A DNA stretch of 64,000 nt, taken from positions 62,001 to 126,000 of the forward strand of contig CAYFUF010000001.1 of the NCBI GenBank assembly GCA_964346245.1, written 5' to 3'. The first letter of the stretch is position 1, and each line of letters opens with the position of its first letter. The translations under genes and the position numbers were made by a program. A model generated the notes under the pieces. The model did not search any database. It worked only from the letters and a program-made list of their open reading frames with translations, and had not been told where the DNA came from. Shown in pieces: positions 32,485-40,288 of this stretch. Origin of the DNA: CAYFUF01 sp964346245. GTDB taxonomy: Bacteria; Bacillota; Clostridia; Tissierellales; Peptoniphilaceae.

Positions 32485-34008
32485 ATGGGTTCAATTACCT
32501 TTCAATTAATGATCATCACCCTCATATCAAAATTTACCGGCTTACTGAGAGAAAGCGTCTTCGGCGCAGCCTTCGGAACCAGCATGATCAAGGACGTTTA
32601 TGTCACTTCCGAAACCATCACCGCCCTGCTCTTTAGCTTCCTTTTCATGTCCGTTCAATCCATATTCATTCCCCTTTACAACAACGTCCTCAATAAGAAG
32701 GACCGCAAGGGGGCCGACCTCTTCACCTCGAACTTTACCAACGTGCTCCTCGTTATATCAGCGGTCATCGTCGTTGTCGCTATCCTCTTCATGGACAAGT
32801 TCGTCAGCCTGGTTGCTGCCGGTTACACTGGAGAAAAGTTTGAGACTGCAGTCTATTTCACCAGAATTCGCATGTTTGGCATTTTCTTCTCCGCAGCCAA
32901 CGCCTGCATGATTTCCTACCTGAATATCTACAATGATTTTCGAACACCTGCCTTCACGGGTATTATTGCCAATATTGTTCTGATCAATGTGGCAATCATC
33001 TCGGCCCGATTAAACTCCATCGAGCTCCTGGTCGGTGGTACCATCCTATCTGTTGCCCTCCAGTACATCATGTTCCCCAGGGCCTTAAAAAAAGTGGGCT
33101 ACAGCCACAATCTCTTTTTAGATTTCAAGGACAGCAACCTGAAACATGCCTTGGCCTTAGCCTTACCGGTCATGTTCAGCATTGTCGTCAATGATGTTTC
33201 CATTATTATCGACCAGACGATTGCCTCCTCCATCGTGACAGACGGTGGCGTCTCCGCATTGGACTATGCGCAGAAAATCTACCAGATTATCTATGGTATC
33301 GTCATCGTATCCATCGTGACCGCAGCCTACCCCCGCATGTCGAAATTGGCTCAATCCAACAAAATCAAGGAGATGAAGTCAGTTACCGTCGATTCCATCA
33401 CTATGGGGCTAATCCTCATCATCCCAGCTACAATCGGGCTCATGCTCTTCGCTGAGCCAATCGTCCGCCTCTTCTACGAGAGGCGAGCCTTCACACCAGA
33501 GTCTACTCTGATGACAGCAGGGGCCCTCTTCTGGTATGCTCCAGGTCTGATTGCCCTCATCTTTACCAACCTGCTTAACCGAGTCTTCTACTCCCTAGGG
33601 GACACCAAGACCCCGGTCGTCATATCGGTTATCCAAGTTGCCATCGATGTTGTCTTAAACATCGTCCTTTCTAGGCTCTTCGGCTTAAACGGCCTGGCCG
33701 CCTCCACAGCCATCGGTAACGGTTTTGGGGCTGTCGCCTACTTAGTCTTCATTCGAAAAAGGCTGGGTAACATGCAGCTTAAATCCATGCTGACCAGCAC
33801 CCTAAAGATAGGGTTGGCTACCGTGATTATGGCCCTCATCGCCTACGCGACCTTCACCTACCTGCCTTTCTCCAGCGAAGTGATCCGCCTAGGTTTGGCC
33901 ATCCTTGTTGCCTTTATCGTCTATGGCACCAGCGTACTTCTCCTTCGAATTCCTGAGGTGAAGTTCCTCAAAGATTCCTTCTTTAAACGCTTCAAGCGCA
34001 ATAAATAA
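32485..34008 (+). CDS. murJ: Lipid II flippase MurJ (MviN family)
   Basis: MurJ moves lipid-linked peptidoglycan precursor across the membrane. The 507-residue protein has about 14 membrane helices and the family landmarks: KFTGLLRESVFGAAFGTSMIKDVYVTSETI at the start, FLFMSVQSIFIPLYN, a central IIIDQTIASSIVTDGGVSALDYAQKIYQ, PRMSKLAQSN, and the LFYERRAFTPEST stretch after TM8, with LFWYAPGLIALIFTNLLNRVFYSLGDTKTP. The ATG has AAGGAG upstream. It is monocistronic on the plus strand. Confidence 0.93.
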   Translation: MGSITFQLMIITLISKFTGLLRESVFGAAFGTSMIKDVYVTSETITALLFSFLFMSVQSIFIPLYNNVLNKKDRKGADLFTSNFTNVLLVISAVIVVVAILFMDKFVSLVAAGYTGEKFETAVYFTRIRMFGIFFSAANACMISYLNIYNDFRTPAFTGIIANIVLINVAIISARLNSIELLVGGTILSVALQYIMFPRALKKVGYSHNLFLDFKDSNLKHALALALPVMFSIVVNDVSIIIDQTIASSIVTDGGVSALDYAQKIYQIIYGIVIVSIVTAAYPRMSKLAQSNKIKEMKSVTVDSITMGLILIIPATIGLMLFAEPIVRLFYERRAFTPESTLMTAGALFWYAPGLIALIFTNLLNRVFYSLGDTKTPVVISVIQVAIDVVLNIVLSRLFGLNGLAASTAIGNGFGAVAYLVFIRKRLGNMQLKSMLTSTLKIGLATVIMALIAYATFTYLPFSSEVIRLGLAILVAFIVYGTSVLLLRIPEVKFLKDSFFKRFKRNK

Positions 34009-34022
34009 GATCAGCTTTATGG

Positions 34023-34056
34023 CTGCCGCAGAAAGAACTCTGTGGCAGTCTTTTCT
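34023..34056 (+). terminator. Intrinsic terminator after murJ
   Basis: A 10-bp stem (34023-34032 with 34039-34048, one G-U pair), followed by TCTTTTCTTATT. Confidence 0.82.
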
Positions 34057-34124
34057 TATTCCTCGCTCTTCCTCCGCTTAAACCTCATGATGAGATTTAT
34101 TCCGCTAATCTTTCCCATAGGAAT

Positions 34125-34148
34125 AAAGCCACCCAGCTGAGTGGCTTT
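34125..34148 (-). terminator. Terminator after the RsgI-like gene
   Basis: Perfect 8-bp stem AAAGCCAC/GTGGCTTT with an 8-nt loop between two convergent genes. The minus-strand tail is TTTATT. Confidence 0.6.
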
Positions 34149-34204
34149 TCCCCAAGAGTAGATTCATTTATTTGATAACAGGGCCAATCCCTGTTGATCA
34201 CCCA

Positions 34205-34270
34205 TCAATCATCGTCGTCCCAGTCGTCGTCATCGTCGTAGTCGTCATCGTCCCAATCGTCATCGTCGTC
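34205..34270 (-). repeat. Low-complexity GAY repeat encoding the Asp-rich tail
   Basis: About 63 bp made almost only of GAC/GAT codons interrupted by two TGG and one TAC. Such tracts are prone to length change by slippage. Confidence 0.8.
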
Positions 34271-34918
34271 GATATTGACTGGCGGTGGCTCAGGCGTGGG
34301 TTCTGGGACTGGCTCAGGTGCCGGTGGGCTAGGCGCTGGTGCTGGCTGAATCTTTGGCAGCGGGGGTCTTGGATCTTGGGGCTCAAGGCTTGGAGCTGGG
34401 ATAACGTAGACTTCAGGATCTCTATCGATGTTGTAGTCATCGTCTCCTTTATTTTCGATGGTGACGTGGATGGTTAGGCCATGGTCCTTGTTGACAATGG
34501 TTTTGACAATCCTATCCTCGACTTCGACCACCCAGCCCTGGTTCTTGGACCTTGCCTTAATCTGCACTTGTCCGTCTTCCTGCAAAAAGCCCATTTCGAT
34601 AGCTTGGTCAACGAGTTCATTGGAGACCTCTTCTGTGGACTTCCATTTATAGTCGTATCCTTCGATCAGGCTATGGCCATCCTCATTGGTTCCCGTCAGA
34701 TGGATAACTTGGTCCATCCGGTTAATATCCATACTCACACTGGGATTGATCCGCATATCCAATTGGCCATAAGTGGCAAAGAAGAATTGCCAAGCCCCCA
34801 GGAAGATGAGGACAAAACTTGCTGCTAAGGAAGCAACTGGGACAAACCACTTAACCCATTTACTTACGCAAGTAACATCACTTATAAAAAAGAGAACAAG
34901 TAGTTTCAATGCATCCAT
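34205..34918 (-). CDS. RsgI-like single-pass membrane protein with Pro-rich linker and poly-Asp tail
   Basis: The 237-residue protein has a TM at about 26-47, then an extracellular domain resembling the middle domain of anti-sigma-I factors RsgI (MRINPSVSMDINRMDQV, TGTNEDGHSLI). A Pro/Glu linker (about 173-214) follows, and the last 21 residues are D5-W-D4-Y-D5-W-D4. The usual cytoplasmic anti-sigma domain is missing: only about 25 residues precede the TM, and no sigI gene is adjacent. The ATG has no ribosome site and lies 4 bp from the galE terminator stem, so the gene may be 5'-truncated or start elsewhere. The tail might bind cations or cell-wall material; that is inference. Confidence 0.65.
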   Translation of the reverse strand: MDALKLLVLFFISDVTCVSKWVKWFVPVASLAASFVLIFLGAWQFFFATYGQLDMRINPSVSMDINRMDQVIHLTGTNEDGHSLIEGYDYKWKSTEEVSNELVDQAIEMGFLQEDGQVQIKARSKNQGWVVEVEDRIVKTIVNKDHGLTIHVTIENKGDDDYNIDRDPEVYVIPAPSLEPQDPRPPLPKIQPAPAPSPPAPEPVPEPTPEPPPVNIDDDDDWDDDDYDDDDDWDDDD

Positions 34919-34923
34919 AACAA

Positions 34924-34956
34924 AAAGCCCAAGCTGCCGTCGGCAGCTTGGGCTTT
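34924..34956 (-). terminator. Intrinsic terminator after galE
   Basis: A perfect 15-bp stem with a GTC loop and a T-run on the minus strand. Confidence 0.93.
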
Positions 34957-35003
34957 AATAAGGGACTTGTTATCCCTACGCTAAAGCAAACTGGTTAATG
35001 AGT

Positions 35004-36014
35004 TTACTGTTTATTCATTTCTGTTGTCTGTTGGTAATTCCATGCGCTGCGGCAGCAATCCTCAATCGACAGCTCAGCTTCCCAACCCAATTCATTGTTA
35101 GCTTTGCTGGAATCAGCGTAGACGACTGCAGCATCGCCAGGGCGCCTGCCTTCAATCGTATAAGGGATCTCCAAGTTATTGGCTTTTTCAAAAGCTTTCA
35201 CTAGCTCTAGAACGCTGGTTCCCCTGCCTGTACCTAGGTTATAGACAGCAGCACCGGTAGCCTTCTCTCTTGTCTCCAACGCCTTGACGTGTCCCTTCGC
35301 AAGGTCGACGACGTGAATATAATCGCGAACACCAGTCCCATCCACCGTGTCATAGTCATCGCCAAAGACATGAAGCTTTTCACGACGACCGTCAGCAACT
35401 TGGCAAATATAAGGCATCAGGTTGTTGGGGATACCTACTGGAGACTCTCCAATTAAGCCAGACTCATGGGCGCCAATCGGATTGAAGTAACGAAGAAGAA
35501 TGGCGTTCCACTCTGGGTCAGCAACCACTAAATCTTGCAAGATCTGCTCAATCACTACCTTGGTTTGGCCGTATGGGTTGATTGCCCGCATGGCCATATC
35601 CTCAACTAGAGGGCTTACATTATTTGGATCATAGACGGTAGCTGAACTGCTAAAGACAACCGTTTTGACACCGTGGTCATTCATCTGCTTGAAGAGCACT
35701 AAGGATGAGTTAAGGTTATTTTGATAGTACATCAGAGGTTTTGCAACGGATTCGCCCACGGCCTTGTAGCCAGCGAAATGGATAACGGCATCGATATCAT
35801 TCTCATCGAAGATGCGCTTCATAGCTCCTTCATCACAGCAATCTTCCTCATAGAAAGCAAACTCTTTACCCGTCATCTCTTGAATGCGGTCCTTAACCTC
35901 AATCTTGGCGTTATACAGGTTATCAACGACAAGAACATCGTGTCCTTGATTCAACAGTTCCACGCAGGTGTGGGAACCAATGTAACCCAAACCGCCAGTG
36001 ACCAAAACTCTCAC
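35004..36014 (-). CDS. galE: UDP-glucose 4-epimerase
   Basis: GalE interconverts UDP-glucose and UDP-galactose. The 336-residue short-chain dehydrogenase-type protein has the NAD-binding GGLGYIGSHT at residues 7-16, VIHFAGYKAVGES, SSSATVY with the catalytic Ser, NPYGQTK with the Tyr-x3-Lys pair, LRYFNPIGAH and GVRDYIHVVDLA. The start is GTG, preceded by AGGAGGTAAGT. It lies 9 nt after the VanY-like gene, so the two are co-transcribed and the product is likely used for envelope glycans. Confidence 0.95.
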   Translation of the reverse strand: MRVLVTGGLGYIGSHTCVELLNQGHDVLVVDNLYNAKIEVKDRIQEMTGKEFAFYEEDCCDEGAMKRIFDENDIDAVIHFAGYKAVGESVAKPLMYYQNNLNSSLVLFKQMNDHGVKTVVFSSSATVYDPNNVSPLVEDMAMRAINPYGQTKVVIEQILQDLVVADPEWNAILLRYFNPIGAHESGLIGESPVGIPNNLMPYICQVADGRREKLHVFGDDYDTVDGTGVRDYIHVVDLAKGHVKALETREKATGAAVYNLGTGRGTSVLELVKAFEKANNLEIPYTIEGRRPGDAAVVYADSSKANNELGWEAELSIEDCCRSAWNYQQTTEMNKQ

Positions 36015-36023
36015 ACTTACCTC

Positions 36024-37061
36024 CTAGTCGATGCCATAAAATTCTTCCATGGTTAAATTCTCGTTATGGATAATCAAGGCATCTTCGATTCCAACATAGA
36101 CAAAAATCGTTGGATTAGCTCTGTAACCTGTGATGTGCTCACTTCCTTCGGGATAACGGAGAATGAAACCATATTCGTGAGCATGTTCACCCAACCACTG
36201 ATATTGGTCCGTTTGGTCAAAATTATTCTCCAGGCGGGGGTCCGTCCCACTCAAGTGGAACTGAACACCGTATCCTGTCTGAAATACCGTATGTCCAGGC
36301 TCTGGTGCATCGGCTGGGCTGCCCATGAGAACGAGTTCCTTCGCTTCATCAGAAGCTGACCGGTAATCTGTCGTCAACTCCACAGACAAACCTTCCCTCT
36401 CCATAGACTCCAGCATGACTCGCAAAGCAGCTGCTGCTTGAGGATTAAATACCGTCTCATAACTGGTTGGCAAGCCGAACGTTTTATTGACAATAAGGTT
36501 GCCGTCCACCACCCTGAACAAGGTAGGATCGGAGATAACCTCTAAGTACTGATTCTTGATGTAACCTTCCCTGCCCACAGAGGAGACCTTAGTCCAACCG
36601 TTCTCCTCACCGTAGGTTTCCACGTAAGTTCCCTGGGGAAGGACAGCCACCTCGTTGGATTTAGCTGAATTTCTGCTGTATAGGGTAACGTCTTGGTTAG
36701 TGACCAAGAAACAATCTAGTAGCTCTTGGTAAGAAGGCGCCTGCTTCTTCTCTGTTCTAGGTTGAAGGTCCTTGCGCTCCACTTCTTCCTTAGTCATGTA
36801 ATCGATGGAAATTTTGATGTCTTCGACTGAACTCTCCATCACTTCTTCAGCTGAAGTATCAGCAGGCTCGATGATTCTCGCGCTCATTGCGCTAGAACTA
36901 TTGGTCATCTTCTGCATGATAAAACGGCCGGACACCAAAAGAACGAGCGCCGCGACGACGGCCATAGCCGTCTTCTTCCTACGTCTGCTCACCTTCCGTC
37001 TTTCCCGCCGTAGATATCTCTTTAATTGTCTATCTCTTGAACGATCTCTAGTCTCTGGCAT
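36024..37061 (-). CDS. Membrane-anchored SH3b plus VanY-like protein with substituted zinc ligands
   Basis: The 345-residue protein has a very basic cytoplasmic N terminus (residues 1-30), one TM (31-47), a bacterial SH3 domain (about 122-176) and a D-Ala-D-Ala carboxypeptidase VanY domain (about 190-325). VanY/LdcB enzymes bind zinc through SxHxxGxAxD and EPWHxRYVG. Here the first motif reads PGHTVFQTGYGVQ, with F260 for the His and Q267 for the Asp, and the second reads NPTIFVYVG, with I319 for the His and N316 for the Glu. No zinc site should form, so it is probably a non-catalytic wall-binding or regulatory protein. It has a good own promoter and is upstream of galE. Confidence 0.78.
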   Translation of the reverse strand: MPETRDRSRDRQLKRYLRRERRKVSRRRKKTAMAVVAALVLLVSGRFIMQKMTNSSSAMSARIIEPADTSAEEVMESSVEDIKISIDYMTKEEVERKDLQPRTEKKQAPSYQELLDCFLVTNQDVTLYSRNSAKSNEVAVLPQGTYVETYGEENGWTKVSSVGREGYIKNQYLEVISDPTLFRVVDGNLIVNKTFGLPTSYETVFNPQAAAALRVMLESMEREGLSVELTTDYRSASDEAKELVLMGSPADAPEPGHTVFQTGYGVQFHLSGTDPRLENNFDQTDQYQWLGEHAHEYGFILRYPEGSEHITGYRANPTIFVYVGIEDALIIHNENLTMEEFYGID

Positions 37062-37124
37062 GTTGGCCTCTCATAATCTCTATAAAAAATCGGTTTCCCG
37101 CATAATTAACATTTCGTCTTTACA

Positions 37125-37153
37125 ATTATATCCTAGAGCATGCATTACTTCAA
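37125..37153 (-). promoter_or_regulatory. Promoter of the VanY-like/galE operon
   Basis: On the minus strand TTGAAG, exactly 17 nt, then TATAAT. It lies about 65 nt upstream of the start codon. Confidence 0.72.
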
Positions 37154-37352
37154 GAACAAATCTGATGAAAATCAGCATAATTCCGCATTTTCCCCAAGCT
37201 AATGGGGACTAAAAATTCAGCCACTACTAGATATAGACAAGTAAATAATGGGAAAATGGACCATGCTCATCGTTTATTCTCTATAAACATTCACGGGCAA
37301 GAGTTTTCCCGTAAATGAATATTCATTACTGTTTTCCAGGTCATCTATGAAA

Positions 37353-37379
37353 AAAGTCTGGAAACGGAGTCCAGACTTT
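37353..37379 (-). terminator. Intrinsic terminator after ispE
   Basis: Stem AAAGTCTGGA/TCCAGACTTT with a 7-nt loop and a T-run on the minus strand, 22 bp after the stop codon. Confidence 0.9.
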
Positions 37380-37400
37380 GTAACAATTCTCTATTTGCTG

Positions 37401-38234
37401 TTAGATGGTCATCGTCAAGAAGACATGTGGGTACTTGCCTTCCATTTCCCTGTAGGCCTGCTTTGCAATCTCTCCCGATTCAAAAATACCAAATACGGTT
37501 GGGCCGCTACCGCTCATCAAGGAAGCATTCGCCCCCATCTGGGCTAACTTATCTTTGATCTCCGCTAGCTCTGGGATGGTAGCAAAACTGACCGTTTCCA
37601 GTTGGTTTTCCATCAAGCCATATGCCCGTAGACTATCCGCTTGCAGATAGGTAACCAGCTCATCAATCTTCATCTTCCCATTCAATTCCACATGCTCATA
37701 GACATAGCGTGATGAGATGGGTTTGCCGATGTTAACCAGAACCACATGCTTAGCATGAAAGCTTGATAAGGGTTGGAGGACTTCTCCCCTGCCTCTTGCT
37801 CGTTGAGTTTTGCCATTGATGAAGAAAGGGCAATCAGACCCAATCTGCGCAGCATACTCTTCCAGCTGCTTAGTCGTCAGCTCCAAATTCCAAAGGCGGT
37901 TAAGGCCGACCAAAGTAGCGGCGGCATTGGAGCTGCCTCCAGCTAAGCCTGCTGCGATAGGGATATTCTTCTTGATATGGATGCTGACCGACTGGTTAGC
38001 CGCCTTACCACGAAGGAGGTCCCAGGCCTTATAGACAAGATTGGATTCATCCAAGGCTAAATCTGGCTGGTCACAAGTGAGCACAAAGCCCCCTCGGCCA
38101 GATTCGATGGTTACGGTGTCGTAGAGATCTAGCTCCTGCATGATCGTATCTATATCATGGTAGCCGTCTTCCCGTTCAGTTAGTACATCTAAAGCAAGGT
38201 TTATTTTGGCTCTTGCTTGTATATCTAATTCCAT
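37401..38234 (-). CDS. ispE: 4-diphosphocytidyl-2-C-methyl-D-erythritol kinase
   Basis: IspE phosphorylates CDP-methylerythritol in the MEP isoprenoid pathway. The GHMP-kinase protein (277 residues) starts ARAKINLALDVL, has the ATP-binding glycine/serine loop IPIAAGLAGGSSNAAATL near residue 91, and ends with MSGSGPTVFGIF. It lies downstream of veg in the conserved Firmicutes order veg-ispE. Confidence 0.95.
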   Translation of the reverse strand: MELDIQARAKINLALDVLTEREDGYHDIDTIMQELDLYDTVTIESGRGGFVLTCDQPDLALDESNLVYKAWDLLRGKAANQSVSIHIKKNIPIAAGLAGGSSNAAATLVGLNRLWNLELTTKQLEEYAAQIGSDCPFFINGKTQRARGRGEVLQPLSSFHAKHVVLVNIGKPISSRYVYEHVELNGKMKIDELVTYLQADSLRAYGLMENQLETVSFATIPELAEIKDKLAQMGANASLMSGSGPTVFGIFESGEIAKQAYREMEGKYPHVFLTMTI

Positions 38235-38310
38235 TATTCTGCCTCTTCTCTATCGTTGATTAGGTTAATTATAGCAAAAAAGCCATGAGGACGAAAAAAA
38301 GCTACAAAAA

Positions 38311-38329
38311 AGGGAGCTTTTGGCTCCCT
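38311..38329 (-). terminator. Terminator after veg
   Basis: Stem AGGGAGC/GCTCCCT, 5-nt loop, with a T-run on the minus strand, 8 bp after the veg stop codon. Confidence 0.85.
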
Positions 38330-38336
38330 CAGCTGT

Positions 38337-38591
38337 TTAGTAAATTGTTAATTTGACTGTAGATGTCAACACATCAGTATATGAATAGGATACAGTTCTT
38401 TCCACATCAAATTCATTGTTGATGCGAACGGTAAATACATCGTCAAATGCATTTTCGATAACGCCTTCGTTCGTAATGATCCGCTTTCTACCTTTATCCG
38501 CCTTAACAACCACACGGCGGCCGATGTACTCTTCAACCTCACTGCGAATTGAATCAATCATGTTATTAGCTTGCAAAAGATCACCATCCAT
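38337..38591 (-). CDS. veg: Veg family protein
   Basis: An 84-residue small protein of the Veg family, linked in B. subtilis to biofilm matrix regulation. The conserved core is GRRVVVKADKGRKRIITNEGVIENAFDDVFTVRI and the C-terminal SYSYTDVLTSTVKL. As in B. subtilis, the gene has an unusually strong promoter and lies between ksgA and ispE. The ribosome site before the ATG is weak (CGAGAAA). Confidence 0.92.
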   Translation of the reverse strand: MDGDLLQANNMIDSIRSEVEEYIGRRVVVKADKGRKRIITNEGVIENAFDDVFTVRINNEFDVERTVSYSYTDVLTSTVKLTIY

Positions 38592-38622
38592 TTTCTCGTT
38601 ATAACCACAGTTCGTCGAATCA

Positions 38623-38651
38623 ATTATATAACAGTCCTTAGATTATGTCAA
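38623..38651 (-). promoter_or_regulatory. Consensus sigma-A promoter of veg
   Basis: Minus strand TTGACA, 17-nt spacer, TATAAT: both hexamers are perfect. The predicted leader is only about 25 nt. Confidence 0.92.
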
Positions 38652-38818
38652 TGAATTTGGTTTTCTATTCGCATTCGATAATATTTATTCAAATCGCCCA
38701 CACCGCTCCATTTAAGGGAAATGTGATTGAAATCTATGAATTACAAGAAAAGTTCGGTATACTATAGGTATCGACTCATAAGCAAGAATGTAGAGATTCT
38801 TAACATAAGGAGGAAAAC

Positions 38819-39028
38819 ATGGAAAAACAAGATAATCAAGTTGTCATAACCAAAGATATGGTCATTTCGGAAGTTATCCAAAAGAAGCCACGCACTTTAC
38901 AAGTGCTGATGTCAATCGGCCTTGGCTGCATCGGTTGCCCATCATCTTTGATGGAGACCGTTGAACAAGCTGCTATGGTTCATGGCATCGACCCAGACAT
39001 GCTGATTGAAAAGCTAAACGAAGCGTAA
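38819..39028 (+). CDS. DUF1858 domain protein (hybrid-cluster-associated redox disulfide type)
   Basis: A 69-residue protein with the DUF1858 pattern: ITKDMVISEVIQKKPRTLQVLMSIGLGCIGCPSSLMETVEQAAMVHGID, including a CIGC pair (C37, C40) that can form a redox disulfide or bind metal. Function is unknown; such proteins occur mainly in anaerobes. The start follows AAGGAGG. It is monocistronic and faces the glutaredoxin gene. Confidence 0.85.
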   Translation: MEKQDNQVVITKDMVISEVIQKKPRTLQVLMSIGLGCIGCPSSLMETVEQAAMVHGIDPDMLIEKLNEA

Positions 39029-39046
39029 GCTAAGCCTAAAAAAGTA

Positions 39047-39090
39047 GGGCTTTTGGTAAATGATGACATTTACCAAAAGCCCTTTTTTTT
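39047..39090. terminator. Bidirectional terminator between the DUF1858 and glutaredoxin genes
   Basis: A perfect 16-bp stem (39047-39062 with 39067-39082) followed by eight T; it also has an A-rich left flank, so it can serve both convergent genes. Confidence 0.92.
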
Positions 39091-39091
39091 A

Positions 39092-39319
39092 CTATTTCAA
39101 TAGTTCATCCAATTTCGCTTGGTCGAAGCCGATGATGTCTTCTTCGCCAACGCGGATAATCGGTACACCACGGTAACCCTTGTCCATCAGCTCCTTGCGA
39201 GCTTCTTGGTCCTTCGTGATGTCTCTTTCCGTGTACTCAATCTCGTTTTGGTCCATGTAAGCTTTCGCTTGCTTACAGAAAGTACATGTTGGTGATGTGA
39301 AAATAGTTACTTGTGTCAT
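39092..39319 (-). CDS. Glutaredoxin-like protein
   Basis: A 75-residue single thioredoxin-fold domain with the active site CTFC (C12, C15), the cis-proline in GVPII, and the C-terminal GFDQAKLDELL typical of glutaredoxin/NrdH-like proteins. It should reduce protein disulfides or ribonucleotide reductase; the electron donor is not evident. The ATG is preceded by AGAGAGGATTC. Its overlap with the terminator end fixes its 3' end. Confidence 0.9.
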   Translation of the reverse strand: MTQVTIFTSPTCTFCKQAKAYMDQNEIEYTERDITKDQEARKELMDKGYRGVPIIRVGEEDIIGFDQAKLDELLK

Positions 39320-39433
39320 AATGAATCCTCTCTTTCATTTCATCCTTTTATCGAATTGTTCAATCTACTTGAAGGTCATCTTCTTGGTGGTAATTCATGA
39401 TTAAGAATACCCTGCTCCTCTATATCCAAACAA

Positions 39434-40288
39434 TCAACTGAGTTTTCTACAGATATTGATATAGTCGTCCAGGCTCAAATTCTCAGGTCTGAGCTTGGGC
39501 GATAAGCCCAGCTCATCGAGCACCTGACGGAGAGCTTTCTTATCGATATCACCTGCAGAAGATATGGCATTCACTATAGTCTTTCTTCGCTGTTGGAAGC
39601 TCTGGTGAATGAGCCTAGTCAAGGCATCCCTATCCACATCCTTTGGGCCATCCTTGGCTACCATCTTCACCACCATCGAATCTACCTTGGGCTGGGGCAT
39701 AAAGACTTCCTTTGGTGCTTGCAGGACGACACTAGCATCAGCGAAGCAGTCCACATATAGGCTCAGCGACCCGTACTCCTTGCTGGAGGGTTTAGCCACT
39801 ATGCGCTCTGCCACCTCCTTTTGCACCATGACCGTGCAGGACTCAATGGGCAGATCTGTGGTTAAGAGCTGGCTGATAAGCGGCGTTGTAATATAATATG
39901 GCAGGTTAGCGACAACCTTGATTGGAGCGCCCTGTCCATACACCTCAATCAGTTGGGCGTAATCTACCTTCAAGGCATCCTCATGGATAACGGTGAAGTT
40001 TTCTTGATCAGCAAAGTTATCCGCCAATACGGGAATCAAGCTATCATCAATCTCAATGGCGATTACCCGCTTTGCTTTCAGAAGCAGCTCCTCGGTCAAG
40101 GTGCCGATTCCCGGACCGATCTCTATGACCACATCCTCCTTGGAAACCTCTGCCTTCTCCACAATCTTTCGGACAATGTTGCCGTCCATCAGAAAGTTCT
40201 GTCCCAAGTTCTTATTGAATTGTAGTTGGTGGGCTTTCATGACCCGCTTAATTTCCTTAGGGGAATATAGCCTCTTCTGTTCACTCAT
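39434..40288 (-). CDS. ksgA: 16S rRNA (adenine1518-N6/adenine1519-N6)-dimethyltransferase
   Basis: KsgA dimethylates two adjacent adenines in helix 45 of 16S rRNA. The 284-residue protein has FNKNLGQNFLMDGNIV, the SAM motif VIEIGPGIGTLTEELL, the acidic VIAIEIDDSLIPVL, HEDALKVDY, and the catalytic NLPYYITTPLI. The ATG at 40288 overlaps the rnmV stop by 8 bp; a longer frame to 40396 lies wholly within rnmV and has no family match. Confidence 0.96.
   Translation of the reverse strand: MSEQKRLYSPKEIKRVMKAHQLQFNKNLGQNFLMDGNIVRKIVEKAEVSKEDVVIEIGPGIGTLTEELLLKAKRVIAIEIDDSLIPVLADNFADQENFTVIHEDALKVDYAQLIEVYGQGAPIKVVANLPYYITTPLISQLLTTDLPIESCTVMVQKEVAERIVAKPSSKEYGSLSLYVDCFADASVVLQAPKEVFMPQPKVDSMVVKMVAKDGPKDVDRDALTRLIHQSFQQRRKTIVNAISSAGDIDKKALRQVLDELGLSPKLRPENLSLDDYINICRKLS

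Larger units (their letters stand above)
37062..37400. other. 339-bp intergenic region: VanY-like promoter, an inverted repeat and the ispE terminator
   Basis: No gene is seen. The region holds the promoter at 37125-37153, an imperfect inverted repeat at 37288-37317 (CATTCACGGG and CCCGTAAATG, one mismatch, 10-nt loop) of unknown role, and the ispE terminator at 37353-37379. Confidence 0.6.

Noticed and set aside
34205..34270. CRISPR or tandem-repeat array
   Set aside because: The repeat is a run of Asp codons in frame with a coding region; there are no spacers of uniform length.
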